From the NCBI GenBank assembly GCA_963662175.1, contig OY759227.1, positions 9,766,501-9,830,500 of the forward strand: 64,000 nucleotides of DNA, given 5' to 3'. Positions 42,869-52,879 of the stretch are shown here, piece after piece (within the stretch, counting starts at the first letter, position 1; each line of letters starts with the position of its first letter). The position numbers were made by a program, and so were the translations under genes. Source of the stretch: Aradus depressus. Taxonomy: Eukaryota > Arthropoda > Insecta > Hemiptera > Aradidae. The notes under the pieces are model-generated. The model had not been told where the DNA came from, made no database searches, and saw nothing but the letters and a program-made list of their open reading frames with translations.

Positions 42869-44419
42869 TTAGTTTTTTATCAAGTGGTCAACAATTGGTT
42901 TCAGGTTGTTAGCCAACTCTCCAAGGGATTGCTTTATTTCCTTCATATCAGTATTGACATTATTGTCTGTCACTACCTCCATGTTTCTTATATTAGGTTT
43001 TGACTGGTTATCCCTATAATTAGGTGGTCGATTATAATTCTGATTTGAGTCATAGTAATTACGTGGCCGATCGTAAATTGGATTTGACTCGCGGGAAGGG
43101 CCTCGGCTAAATTGATTCCCTCTCTCTTGATTGTAGTGAGAGGTTCCCCGTGCATTCCCAGAATTGTAACGAGGTAGGTCTTGTTTGGGAAAGTTATTGT
43201 TTTTCGGAAGACTATCTGGTCGGTACTGTCTTCCCCCGCCTTTCCAAGGACTATCCTTTAATTTACAATCACGTCTAATTATGTTAGTACCTATCCTAAT
43301 TATTTGCTCATGTAGTCTCTCAATAGAGATTATTCCCTGGATCCTAACGGAATTTTCGACCGTCTCTCCGTAATGTTTGCTTAATAGTTCACATACTTAG
43401 CCTTCCGGAATTTTATATGTACTATCCTGGAGTCGTGACACTAATTTTGAAAAATGTTCGCTGGGTGTTTTATCCATATGATCGGCATAACCTTGTGTAT
43501 CAAGTTCCCTACGGACTATAACGTCATATTTCTCCCCGCAGAACCTATCTTTGAACGCATTGACGAATTCATCAAAAGAGCGGATACTTCCTGACTTTAC
43601 AAGGAACCAATCCAGACCCTCGCCCTTTAAATGTGACTTTATAAATTCGTTCAGATTATAAAATTCTCCAATGTGACTATATGCAATTTCTAAATTTGAT
43701 ATGAAATGGTTGGGTAAATCCAACACATTGTTACGGAACGTTACCTTGTTACGTTCGTAATTTTTTATATACGTATTTTGGAAAGTGATGTTACTAGGCT
43801 GTTCGCGAGCAAAGGTCTGACCTGTATACCAATCCTTATGTTCTTCAGGGATGGTGAACGTCACTTGGTCATTATGTTTTGGGGTTGAGACCTGATTTTG
43901 ACCCGAAACAGTATCTATTCTCTTCGAGATATTGGCGAATCTCTTCTCACAATCGGTACGAAAAAGATTTTGGTTCGAATTTATTTCCTCGACCTCCTTA
44001 TCTAAACGTTGTGTTTCTGACATGATCCTACCTGTCATTTCATTATAACAGACATCTACCATGTCCCTAACTTCAGAAACATGTTTGTCATATCTCCCTT
44101 CTAAATTGTCCTGTCTAGTTCTCAATTCTCCGGACTCAGATCGTAGAGTGCCCATATCGCGATTAATGGATTCGATATTATTTGCCATTGCCGAAATTTG
44201 TTCCTTTATCTCCGTTTTTAAATCCTTTCCCTGTTGTTCTATCTGTTCCTGCATGGCCTTTCCCTGTTGTCCTAGTCCCGAAATCTGTTCCTGCATGGCC
44301 TTAAACCTCGCCTCTAGGTCAAATTTAGGCTTTTCTACCGGGGACTCCGGGGGCGTACGGATAGTTTTCCTAGACCGTGTCTGTATCGGCTCTAAGTCCG
44401 ATTTCCCTTTTCCTTCCAT
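42869..44419 (-). pseudogene. Gypsy-2 Gag with one in-frame stop
   Basis: An ATG at 44419 opens a frame with a basic N-terminus, then a long coiled coil (MQEQISGLGQQGKAMQEQIE to about residue 150), then the capsid-like region (FQNTYIKNYERN, NEFIKSHLKGEGLDWF, FKDRFCGEKYD). An in-frame TAA at 43397-43399 interrupts it, and the frame then continues (ELLSKHYGETVENSVRIQG) through an Asn/Arg/Tyr-rich tail to a stop at 42869. I see no CCHC knuckle. Acidic/coiled-coil N-termini also mark the Gag-like ORFs at 52880-54400 and 57620-58225, which suggests one clade. Confidence 0.75.
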
Positions 44420-44856
44420 GCTGGTAAACGAAATATATATCTCAAAACAATTAACTCAAAACAAAAACAATTAATATTACGGGAGGTCTGGTGCTAATCT
44501 AATTTCTAATTTCTATGGTGACCTGTCAGATGGCATCACAATACAACAATAGTTATAATATGTAAAAAAAAAAATTAAAATACTGCATACTAAAATTACA
44601 CAAGAAAAATTTAAAATGTCAAAAAAAATAAAATATTAATAACTGATGTCATTCGTATTCCTTAATCCCTCCCATCCTTCTTCAGTTTTGATTCTAAATT
44701 ACCGACTTTAAGGAAAAATATATCATTTTAGCCCAATAGGCTGGAATCAACGTTGAAAAGCAAAAGAAAAAAAAAATTTAATTTGATTAATTAATTAGGG
44801 ACCAATTAGTGGGGTTCACTAATTATACTAATTAGCATAATTAGTAAACAAATCAA
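44420..44856. other. Gypsy-2 5' leader, no gene
   Basis: AT-rich leader between gag and the primer-binding site; TTAATTAATTAGGGACC and ACTAATTATACTAATTAG are palindromic AT blocks. Confidence 0.5.
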
Positions 44857-44874
44857 GTCCCTGTTCGGGCGCCA
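44857..44874 (-). promoter_or_regulatory. Primer-binding site, tRNA-Lys(UUU)
   Basis: Minus strand TGGCGCCCGAACAGGGAC, the complement of the tRNA-Lys(UUU) 3' end including CCA; it touches the 5' LTR directly. Confidence 0.9.
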
Positions 44875-46067
44875 ATTATACCACCTCTCCTCCCTGCGTT
44901 AGTGCATTATTACGTAATTAGTAAATATAAAATTATATCGGAAAAATTATTAAAATTGAATATTTTTACATCGCGACTTTAATAAAAACAATACCTGGAT
45001 AGCCAAATTCACTCCCACGAGAAAGACGGGTACAAGTTCCTAACTGTAAGTTGACATCAGTAATTAACAATAATTAATTACTGCTGTCAACCAGAAGAAG
45101 AATGGGAGGGGGGAAATAGAATGGACAACTCAAACCCTAGAACAGTAACATATTTATTTTAGAAGAAAGTATCATATTTATAAAAGAAAAAACAATTGAA
45201 TATAAATTGGCCATTTGTCTGAAGGACTTTCTACCTTAATTACGAGGTACCTCGATACTGATCCCTGGAGGTGGGGATGTGATCATCCTTGATGTACATC
45301 CCTCAGACCCCATCTACTCACCTAGTCCTTGTAGGTCTGCCTGGAGGCCACAATAGAATTTAGATTGTTCACTGAGTTTATGTGCGTCCGAAATCAAAAT
45401 GTATCTCACTCGCCTGAATGGCCCCAAACATGAACGAACACTGCTCAATTCACATATTCAAACTCACTGTCAAATATAAACTATACGTGTTGATCATCCG
45501 AGACGTGAACCAAGAATCTACGATCACATACTGAGCTAATGGCAAAATATAAAAGGAACGTGGTGAACTGCTGACACAAGAGCGATCAGGTGAAGAATAA
45601 TCGTCGAAGAGTCTTGAGCCAAGAGCTAAGAGTGAAGAGTGGGGATGATTCCTGATGTCTCATTGGTCGTCAGTCTCCGCCCACCCCATCCTCAGCCAAT
45701 CACTGGTGACCACTTGAGAGTTCTGTGATAGCCTGCGGATATTAAGCTGTGAATCCCAGCGGATATTAATTAGAGTTATGTGAAAAACTGTTTGACAAAA
45801 AAAATGATGCCGACAATATAATTACCACACAGGATGCCGACAATTATTCTGGCTTCCTTTCTATTCCCCATCTCTATTGTTCTTTGTTTCTGCTCCCAGC
45901 GATTGCGATTTCCTCGCAGCAATCGCTGGTTTCGAGCATGTTCTTCCGAATGCAATTCTCTTTCGTTCAACACCTCACAAGCCATATTTTACTCCTAGCG
46001 CTCGCGATTCTCTGCAGCATCGCTAGTTCTGAGCATTATATATTGTCTATAAGGTAGGCATGCTACA
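44875..46067 (-). repeat. Gypsy-2 5' LTR
   Basis: 1,193 bp, equal in length to the 3' LTR; differences are scattered point changes. It contains the same two hairpins. Confidence 0.85.
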
Positions 46068-46162
46068 ATATATACATATATATATATATATCTAAAGATA
46101 TATATACATCGAAAATAAGAAAAGATCCAACGCCTCTATTCCAAAAACAAGTCCGAGCAGCT
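46068..46162 (+). mobile_element. PLE-1 snippet between Gypsy-2 and the inverted arm
   Basis: A TA-rich 5'-end piece, then 46113-46162 (CGAAAATAAGAAAAGATCCA...), an exact copy of ~50 bp from the middle of the PLE-1 RT (47399-47451). It is a filler-like fragment at the inversion junction. Confidence 0.75.
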
Positions 46163-46360
46163 TAATTATTGTTAATTACTGATGTCAACTTACTGTTAGG
46201 AACTTGTACCCGTCTTTCTCGTGGGAGTGCATTTGGCTATCCAGGTATTGTTTTTATTAAAGTCGCGATGTAAAAATATTCAATTTTAATAATTTTTCCG
46301 ATATAATTTTATATTTACTAATTACGTAATAATGCACTCACGCAGGGAGGAGAGGTGGTG
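46163..46360 (+). repeat. Inverted fragment of Gypsy-2 LTR
   Basis: 198 bp that are the reverse complement of the outer edge of the Gypsy-2 3' LTR (31771-31985 region). Its presence in the right arm shows that the inverted duplication formed after Gypsy-2 had inserted. Confidence 0.85.
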
Positions 46361-46438
<78 letters not shown>

Positions 46439-46465
46439 TTAGATATATATATATATATATATGTA
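46361..46465. repeat. (TA)n microsatellite
   Basis: Mirror counterpart of 31674-31770. Confidence 0.9.
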
Positions 46466-46543
46466 TGTATATATATCTTTAGTGGAATAGACAATATTTC
46501 AAAAATAAGTTTGTTTTATTTATTTATTACAAGTTTCCACAAT

Positions 46544-48955
46544 ATGTCCGCGTTTCTCAACTTAGAAGTTGTTAATAGTGCGAGTCGGGCGGTTAACGCG
46601 GTAAAGTTTAGTAGATTAAGTGTTAAGTTTGCAAAGGCGAATAGGAACATTTGGTTCAATCAACAGTGCATCAAGTATAACGTGTTACCAAAATACATCT
46701 TTATCAGTAAGAAAAATGGAAACCCCCGAGCTGAAGAGGCTATAAGGATGGCGGAAAGACACTGGCTGAGGAGTGAAGTAAGAAGATGGTTCAAGGCGAG
46801 AGACGAGTTAGGTTCAGCTCTCTACTATTTAAGACAAGTACTTTGTTCACAGTACACTAACATAGAGTGGGCCCTGATTGAAGACAACGTCAGATGTAAG
46901 GTATGGGACATTGCTCAGGAGAAAACTGAAGTTCAGAAGAAAAAACTACAGAAGTTAATAGAGATGAAAGAACGAGAAGGAAGCAGAAGCGAAGAACCAG
47001 CAGGGAAAGATACCTTCAAATTCTACAAGAGAATTGAGAATCTAACCAGCATGGTTCTTTCAAAAGAAGAAAACACCTTACTAGAAAAAGGTTTGAAACA
47101 TTGTTTAAAGAGAAGAACGAACAAGGAAGAATTGGAATGTTTGGCCGCCGAGGCGGATGCCATACTCAGCGAGGGTAACAAGATGGAAGCCAAGTCACTG
47201 TGCGCGAGAAAAATAAAAAATTTCCGCGACAGAGAGGAGAGGAATGGAACGGAACAGAAACTCTTGAAGAAACTTAGTGAAAAACTCAAAGAGAATGACA
47301 TCTTAACAGTGAAAGCGGACAAAGGAAATACGACGGTTCTAATTAAACTTGTGGATTACACCAATAAAGTGGACAGTTTCCTACAAGAGAATGGTTTTTC
47401 GAAAATAAGAAAAGATCCAACGCCTCTATTCCAAAAACAAGTCCGAGCAGCTGTGTCAGAAGCCGCGATAATCACAAAAGGTATGTGGGAACAGAAACTA
47501 ATAGTAATGAACCCTTCACCCCCCAAATTATCTGGTCTGCCCAAAATTCACAAAAATGATGCCCCCATTAGACCGGTGGTATCTTACATAAATTCCCCTA
47601 CATATAAATTATCGAAATTCGTCAATAGAAAATTAAGGCATTTTATCAATTTTTCGCCACCTTTCACCGTTATCAATTCATTAGATCTCGTCAATAAGAT
47701 TAGAGATGTAAAGGTACCTCACGGAGCCAAGTTAATATCATTAGACGTCTCTAACCTCTTTACGAATGTCCCCGTAACCGAATGTCTAGAGTTAGTTAGG
47801 GGCCTAATAAACAACTCAAATAGGTCCATTTTTGAAAAAATAGAACTTTGTAACCTTTTAGAACCGTGCGTAGAACAAAATTATTTCATCTTCTCAATAG
47901 TGGATTATATAAACAGAAAGAGGGGCTAGCGATGGGGTCCAGCCTGTCTCCCCTGTTAGGTGATATATTCATGGATAGAATTGAGAGGGAAATTCTAGAG
48001 AAGTCTCCATTTATCAGTAATATCATGTTTTGGAAGCGGTACGTGGACGATATTTTGATACCTTTTTAACGGAACAGAAAGACAAATTAACTTATTTTTT
48101 GACTTTGTCAACAAAGTCCATAACAAAATAAAATTCACGTTGGAAATAGGAGGTCAAACCATAAATTTTCTGGACTTGGAGATCAAAATTAATAACAAGA
48201 AATTCGAATTTAGCATTCACAGAAAACCGACTACAACAGACACGGTAATACACCCATCTTCTAACTGTCCTTCCAGTTACAAATACGCGGCCTTTTATTC
48301 CATGTTCCACAGAGCCTACTCAATTCCAATGACCCAACAATCAAAAGATAAAGAACTTAAGATTATTAAGGAAATAGCCAAAAACAATAGCTACCCACAA
48401 AAAACAATAAATAAAATTGAAAAGGAGGTCAAAAATCATAATTTTAGGAACAAACTGACCAAATTAGAAACACAAAATAAAGTTTATAATAAATGGGTCA
48501 GCTTAACTTACCACGGAAAAATTTCAGAAAAAATAGGTAAAGAGTTGAAAAAAGAAGGTTTCAATATCGGGTTTAAAACTATCAATCCCATAAGCCAGTG
48601 CCTAGAGAGAGGTAGGGACAAAACAGATATTGCAAATAAAAGCGGTGTTTATAGTCTAGAGTGTGCGACGTGCAGTCAATTATACATTGGACAGACAGGA
48701 CGTCGTTTTAGGGAAAGAATTAAAGAACACACGGCCGAAATAAAGAACCGAGGAAACCGTTCTACATTCGCGACCCACATAATTGACAATAGCCACACTT
48801 TCGACCCATCTACAGGCATCAAATATCTCCATTATTGCCCAAAAAGCAGGCTACTTAATAGCTTAGAACAATTAGAAATAAATAAAGCTAACAAAAGGAA
48901 CATTTGTATGAATGACCAAATTTATTTCAACTATTCCCCTTTGTTAACACCCTAA
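46544..48955 (+). pseudogene. PLE-1 RT and GIY-YIG endonuclease, right copy (two frameshifts)
   Basis: From the ATG at 46544 the first frame covers the N-terminus and RT fingers/palm to about 47900 (motif A LISLDVSNLFTNVP). After a 1-nt shift, EGLAMGSSLSPLLGDIFMDR and RYVDDIL (motif C, about 48040) follow. A T-run just behind causes the second shift, and the third frame gives the RT thumb (GGQTINFLDLEI), the PLE linker and a complete GIY-YIG domain (GVYSLECATCSQLYIGQTGR, then RFRERIKEH) with the LEQLEINKANKRN tail. Both shifts occur at the same sites in the left copy, so inactivation preceded the duplication. Confidence 0.88.
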
Positions 48956-49277
48956 ACCAGTTCTGTTTCCACATATATGTTTGTATTATCTGTTATTAAT
49001 ATTTGGTTCCACATATATGTTTCAAGTTATCTAAATCTTAACATTATTATTAATTTTATTTCTATTTTTTATTATTTACTTGTATTTGTACTTATTTATT
49101 TGTTATTTTTCCACGTATTAGTCTAGTGACATTGTTTTATGTAAATTTAGAACTAGGTTTTGTTGAGAAATATTTCATGAGTTAGCTAACGGTACAGCCG
49201 GGGGACTCCCAAGTTTTAATAGCACCCTTTGACCTGAGATGTATTTGAAGGGTCGCTCTCTGCAAACTGACTTAGTT

Positions 49278-49327
49278 CATAACTAGACCTGACGATGGTA
49301 TAAAGCCGAAACCGGTAGTTATATATG
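49278..49327 (+). ncRNA. Hammerhead-ribozyme-like motif, PLE-1 (copy 3)
   Basis: CTGACGA at 49289-49295, GAAA at 49308-49311, self-complementary ACCGGT at 49311-49316, predicted cleavage after A49317. Outer helix I pairs CATA (49278-49281) with TATG (49324-49327). Confidence 0.6.
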
Positions 49328-49385
49328 TATATATATATATCTTTAGTGGAATAGACAATATTTCAAAAATAAGTTTGTTTTATTT

Positions 49386-49975
49386 ATTGAGTAATGTACC
49401 TTTGTCACAAAAATGTAGGTACTGTATGCTTGCATTTATATCGAAATGGTGTTTGTTTTCGTTGATGGGTTGTGCGAAAGTTGATTTTACTGATGTGTTT
49501 GTGTTTAGCCTTATTTCTGATACGTGTTCTTTTACCCTATTCTTAAATTGTGTCCCGGTTTGACCTATATAAACAAAAAATACAAGAAATACACTTTAGT
49601 TGGTAAACCACGCTTTTTTATTCTGTTTTTATTTTGTCCTAACTGTTGTTGAGATGTTTGTATAGAGTATTATTAGTTCTGAAACCTACCCAAAAGTCCT
49701 CTTTTTTATGTATATTTCCTATATGTTCTGAAAATTTTTCCAAATTACGGTAATCCCACCCATTTTTTAGTGCCTGTATTATTTGTTGTGTCTAATTTTG
49801 AAATGTCTTTTAAATGTATTCTGTTTATGACTTTACGTCTTATCTTATCAATAATGTGACTATTGTATCCGTTTTCTTTTGCTATATTATTAATGATGCC
49901 TAACTCTGTGTTTCTGTTGTCTAGACTAAGTGGCATACGGTAAAACGCTGCGATTACCAGGGGAATTTCTAGACC
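49386..49975 (-). pseudogene. PLE-2 GIY-YIG end, second mosaic copy
   Basis: Counterpart of 1921-2472 with a few substitutions and without the 23-bp tandem duplication; the minus frame at 49745-49975 includes LDNRNTELGIINNIAKENGY and the following PLE linker. Stops remain, so not functional. Confidence 0.7.
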
Positions 49976-50590
49976 CAAATAATAGAAATGAAGATCGGGA
50001 AATTTCAAGAGACGATCAGGAAATTGAGTCCTGCTAAATTTCGTACGAGGCCCGCCTTTGTGACGAAAGATCTACTGACCTGTTCTCATGTATTCCTCAG
50101 AGAAGACACGGTGAAATGACCTTTGACGCCACTGTACACTGGCCCTGGTTTGCCAAAAAGACAACATGACCTGTCGAATAGAAGTTCACGGAAAAGAGCT
50201 CATGGTGAGGTTAGGTCGATTCAAGTGTACCTTCCTGCTATGTTAAGGATAGACGATGCCGGACGGACTATAAAAAGTCGAACCATGTAAAACGGATCAA
50301 CCGAGACTGTCCTCTACATCTCCTAAAAGACCTTCTATTCTTCCGGGCTTGGCAGACCGCAACTGTGCCGGGAGTGGGATGTCTTGGCATGGCTAGTGTT
50401 GTCCGCGTATCCCACTCGCTTTGGCAGACTGGTTCGACCGAGAGTCCGTTTCTGTGACGTCTTCGTTGGGGGCGGAATGAAGCTTTCGTACCTGAGCAAC
50501 GACGACATTGCAGATGTGGACAAAAAGACAACACGAAAAATCTACTTAACTGTGGTCACACAACACAAGTTTTTACTTCTCACATAACCC
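49970..50590 (+). pseudogene. Ty3/Gypsy pol C-terminus, second mosaic copy
   Basis: Counterpart of 2470-3126: YGKTLRLPGEFLDP after the PLE-2 junction, then a one-base change that breaks the frame (AGATCGGGAAATTTC), and a YPTRFGRLVRPRVRF tail near 50410-50450. Confidence 0.65.
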
Positions 50591-50736
50591 CAACATAATT
50601 ACCAGCCTGCCATCTGACATTTACACTTTAAAAAATAATATTTTTTAAATCCATTTATTTCTATATTCTATTATTCTATTTACAGAAAGTTACACAGTTT
50701 GCATAAAACGTCTGTTAATCAGGTTAGTATCCCGAT
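50591..50736. other. Non-coding spacer of the mosaic
   Basis: AT-rich junction between Gypsy and R1 pieces. Relative to copy 1 about 50 bp upstream of the ORF1 ATG are deleted (AATCAGGTT joined to AGTATCCCG). Confidence 0.6.
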
Positions 50737-51135
50737 ATGAACCCCCCCAAACTGCTGTACAAGAGAGGCCCAAAAGGCCAACCACATGTACACTGGGTGG
50801 CCGAGGTGACACCGGCCACTAGGACTGCCCTACTAAAGACAGGAAGGATAACGGTGGGCTGGCACTCCTGTCGAGTGGGGGACTGCCTGGATATCACGAG
50901 GTGCAGGAGGTGTCTGGAGTTCGGTCATCCGGAGAAGGGCTGCACCAAATCGATGGTGTGCGCATGGTGCGCTGCCAAAGGACACGATATCGCTGCCTGC
51001 CCGAGAAAGGGTGATCCTCCCAAGTGCAAAAACTGCGGAGTGAAATCCCGCCCTCATGGAGCAGGCAGTGATTCGTGTCCAGCCTATATAAAGGCCCTGG
51101 AGGCGCTGGTATCCCGGACCGACTATGACGCATAG
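50737..51135 (+). pseudogene. R1-like ORF1 C-terminus, copy 2
   Basis: 132 codons nearly identical to 3326-3724, with the same three knuckles (CRRCLEFGHPEKGC, CAWCAAKGHDIAAC, CKNC...C) and the same ATGACGCATAG overlap into ORF2. Because the upstream frame is deleted, the ATG at 50737 is the first in frame, but it is not the native start. Confidence 0.85.
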
Positions 51136-52836
51136 GAGGGTCGGAGACCTGCGCCTGTGGCAACATAACATGCACAGACGCAGAATCGTGGCAGACGTAC
51201 TGCGCACCCTGATCCCCGAAGGGGACGTTTCAATCCTGGCTCTTCAGGAGCCCTACTGTGTTAGAGGCGTTGTGGCCGGCCTAGGCAAGAGCTACAGAAT
51301 AATGACTGGAGCGAAGGACAACGAACGGCCCATGGCCGCAATCGTTGTCACTAGTCCCCAAGTCGATGAGATGGTTCTGCAGCACATATCCACTAGTCAT
51401 ATTGTTGTGGCCTATGTCAGGCGGCGAACATATGCTGTAATGTGATCAGCGGATACTTCCCTCCGTCTGAGAACATTGAGCGACCGCCGGTTCGTACCGA
51501 CCGCCGGGGAGATAGACTACAGGAGCTGATAGCCCGTCATGACTTGTGCATAGTTAATGGCCAGCAGTCACCGCCGACCTTTCGGGGTGCGCGCGAGATG
51601 TCTCACATCGACGTCACGCTGGTGTCGAGCGGGCTATACCGGGCAGTTGGCGGGTGGAGTGTGCGGGAGCTCACGTCCAGTGACCATATGGTGCTTTCCG
51701 ACACTCGCCGGCCGGCGGCCAGGTCTAGGGATCCGCGGTTTGCGACTAGCAAACCAATAACCGAGGCCTTTGTGACGTCGGTGGCAGCCTTCTCCTACAA
51801 CGCAGAATGGGAGGGCCTCAACTCAGCCGACCCGATCGATCAGATTGAGGAGGGCGTAAGCCAGCTCAGCATAATAATGCTGAGTGCGGCAGACGGCACC
51901 AGTCGGGTTCGGAATGTTCCATGATGGAACGAGGCCCTCACCCTCGCCAAAAGGGCTGTTAATCATTGCAGGAGAAGATATTAGAGGTGCCGAGACCCCC
52001 TGCTGCGTTAGATGCGGAGGGAATAGTTTAGGCACCAGGACAGGGCTTATGGGAAGCTGGTTCGGTCAGCGAAGAGAGCGAGCTGGCGTAAGTTCGTGGA
52101 GGACGAGAGCCAGAGCAATCCTTGGGGGATCCCCTACCGGGTGGCAGTCGGCAGGCTCAGGGCGGTCATTCCGATGGCTGCAATCAGGGTCGGTGACGTA
52201 TAAGCCACGACCCTGGAGGAGGCCGGAGGGATGTACCTGAGGGAGGCCTTCCCGGCGGACAACCCGGACGAGGATACACCCGCGCAAGCAGCGGTAAGGT
52301 TAGCATCCCGCGCCTTGCCTGACACAGAAGATGCATCTGTTTGGGACGGCATAGACCTCGACCTGGCGATCGGGAGGAAGAAGAATGGCGGGGCCCCTGG
52401 GGGAGACCTCATTGACGCCGCCATGATTAAGAAAGCGCTCCCGATCATTGGGCGGGACTTGTTGTATCTGTACAACACCTGCCTTAGGTTGGGCCACTTT
52501 CCTAGGGCTTGGAAACGAGCCATATTGTACACGTTTGCCAAGCCTGGGGATAGTGACCCAACCTGGGCGGGGAGTTTCAGACCAATCAGCCTGTTGCCTA
52601 TTTTTGGTAAGGTGCTGGAGGCCCTCGTCCTCCTTACTATACGGGACCGGGTATATGCCTTGGTGTCCCAGCGACAGTTTGGCTGTTCCAGGGGTCGTTC
52701 CACGGAGGATGCACTGCGAGCGCTGAGGGCGGATGTGGAGGAGCGCTGGGACAAATAGGCCCTCTGTGTCTTCTTCGACATAGCCGCAGCGTTCGACTGC
52801 GCCTGGTGGCCGGCCATACTGATTGCAGAGCCTTAG
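51125..52836 (+). pseudogene. R1-like ORF2: endonuclease and N-terminal RT, copy 2
   Basis: The endonuclease frame (WQHNMHR, ALQEPY) is broken near 51420 by a 1-bp deletion relative to copy 1 and continues with SGYFPPS and SHIDVTL. A TGA replaces the first Trp of a PWWNE-type motif at 51922-51924. After further shifts, RT begins: WKRAILYTFAKPGD, SFRPISLLPIFGKVLEALVL, SQRQFGCSRGRSTEDALRAL, then a TAG at 52756-52758 and motif A VFFDIAAAFDCAWWP. Homology ends at about 52836, before the YADD-type motif. Antisense open frames over this region are shadows. Confidence 0.88.
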
Positions 52837-52879
52837 ATTAACTTCCTATTTTTTTTTTATTCCTCGCCGAATAATGTTT

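Larger units (their letters stand above)
31771..46067 (-). mobile_element. Ty3/Gypsy element Gypsy-2 (contains nested BEL/Pao)
   Basis: Two direct 1,193-bp terminal repeats (31771-32963 and 44875-46067) bound the element. On the minus strand the LTR starts TGTAGCATGCC, and the primer site TGGCGCCCGAACAGGGAC follows the 5' LTR (44857-44874); this is complementary to the 3' end of tRNA-Lys(UUU). A purine tract (GGGAACGGGGGA) precedes the 3' LTR. Flanking ATAT on both sides is compatible with a 4-bp TSD in the (TA)n tract. Without the 6,990-bp BEL insertion and one copy of its 5-bp TSD the element is about 7.3 kb. gag is largely present; most of pol is deleted. Confidence 0.85.
46470..49385 (+). 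mobile_element. Penelope-like element PLE-1, right copy
   Basis: Plus-oriented EN+ PLE with 5' end CTTTAGTGGAATAGACAATA, ORF remnants, 3' UTR (48956-49210) and a 3' terminal repeat with the hammerhead-like motif at 49278-49327. The repeat again reads CTTTAGTGGAATAGACAATA at its end, so the 5' end of the element starts just downstream of the predicted ribozyme cleavage site, as expected for ribozyme-trimmed PLE transcripts. The element stops at TTTATT/TTGAGTAATG in PLE-2. Confidence 0.85.

Noticed and set aside
44857..44874. Possible tRNA-Lys gene fragments at 44857 and 58351
   Set aside because: Only the 18-nt 3' end complement is present, directly beside LTRs: primer-binding sites, not tRNA genes.
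50833..51207. Long antisense frames opposite R1 ORF1/ORF2 (also 3422-3796, 52134-52817)
   Set aside because: Shadows of GC-rich R1 coding sequence; no motif on that strand.
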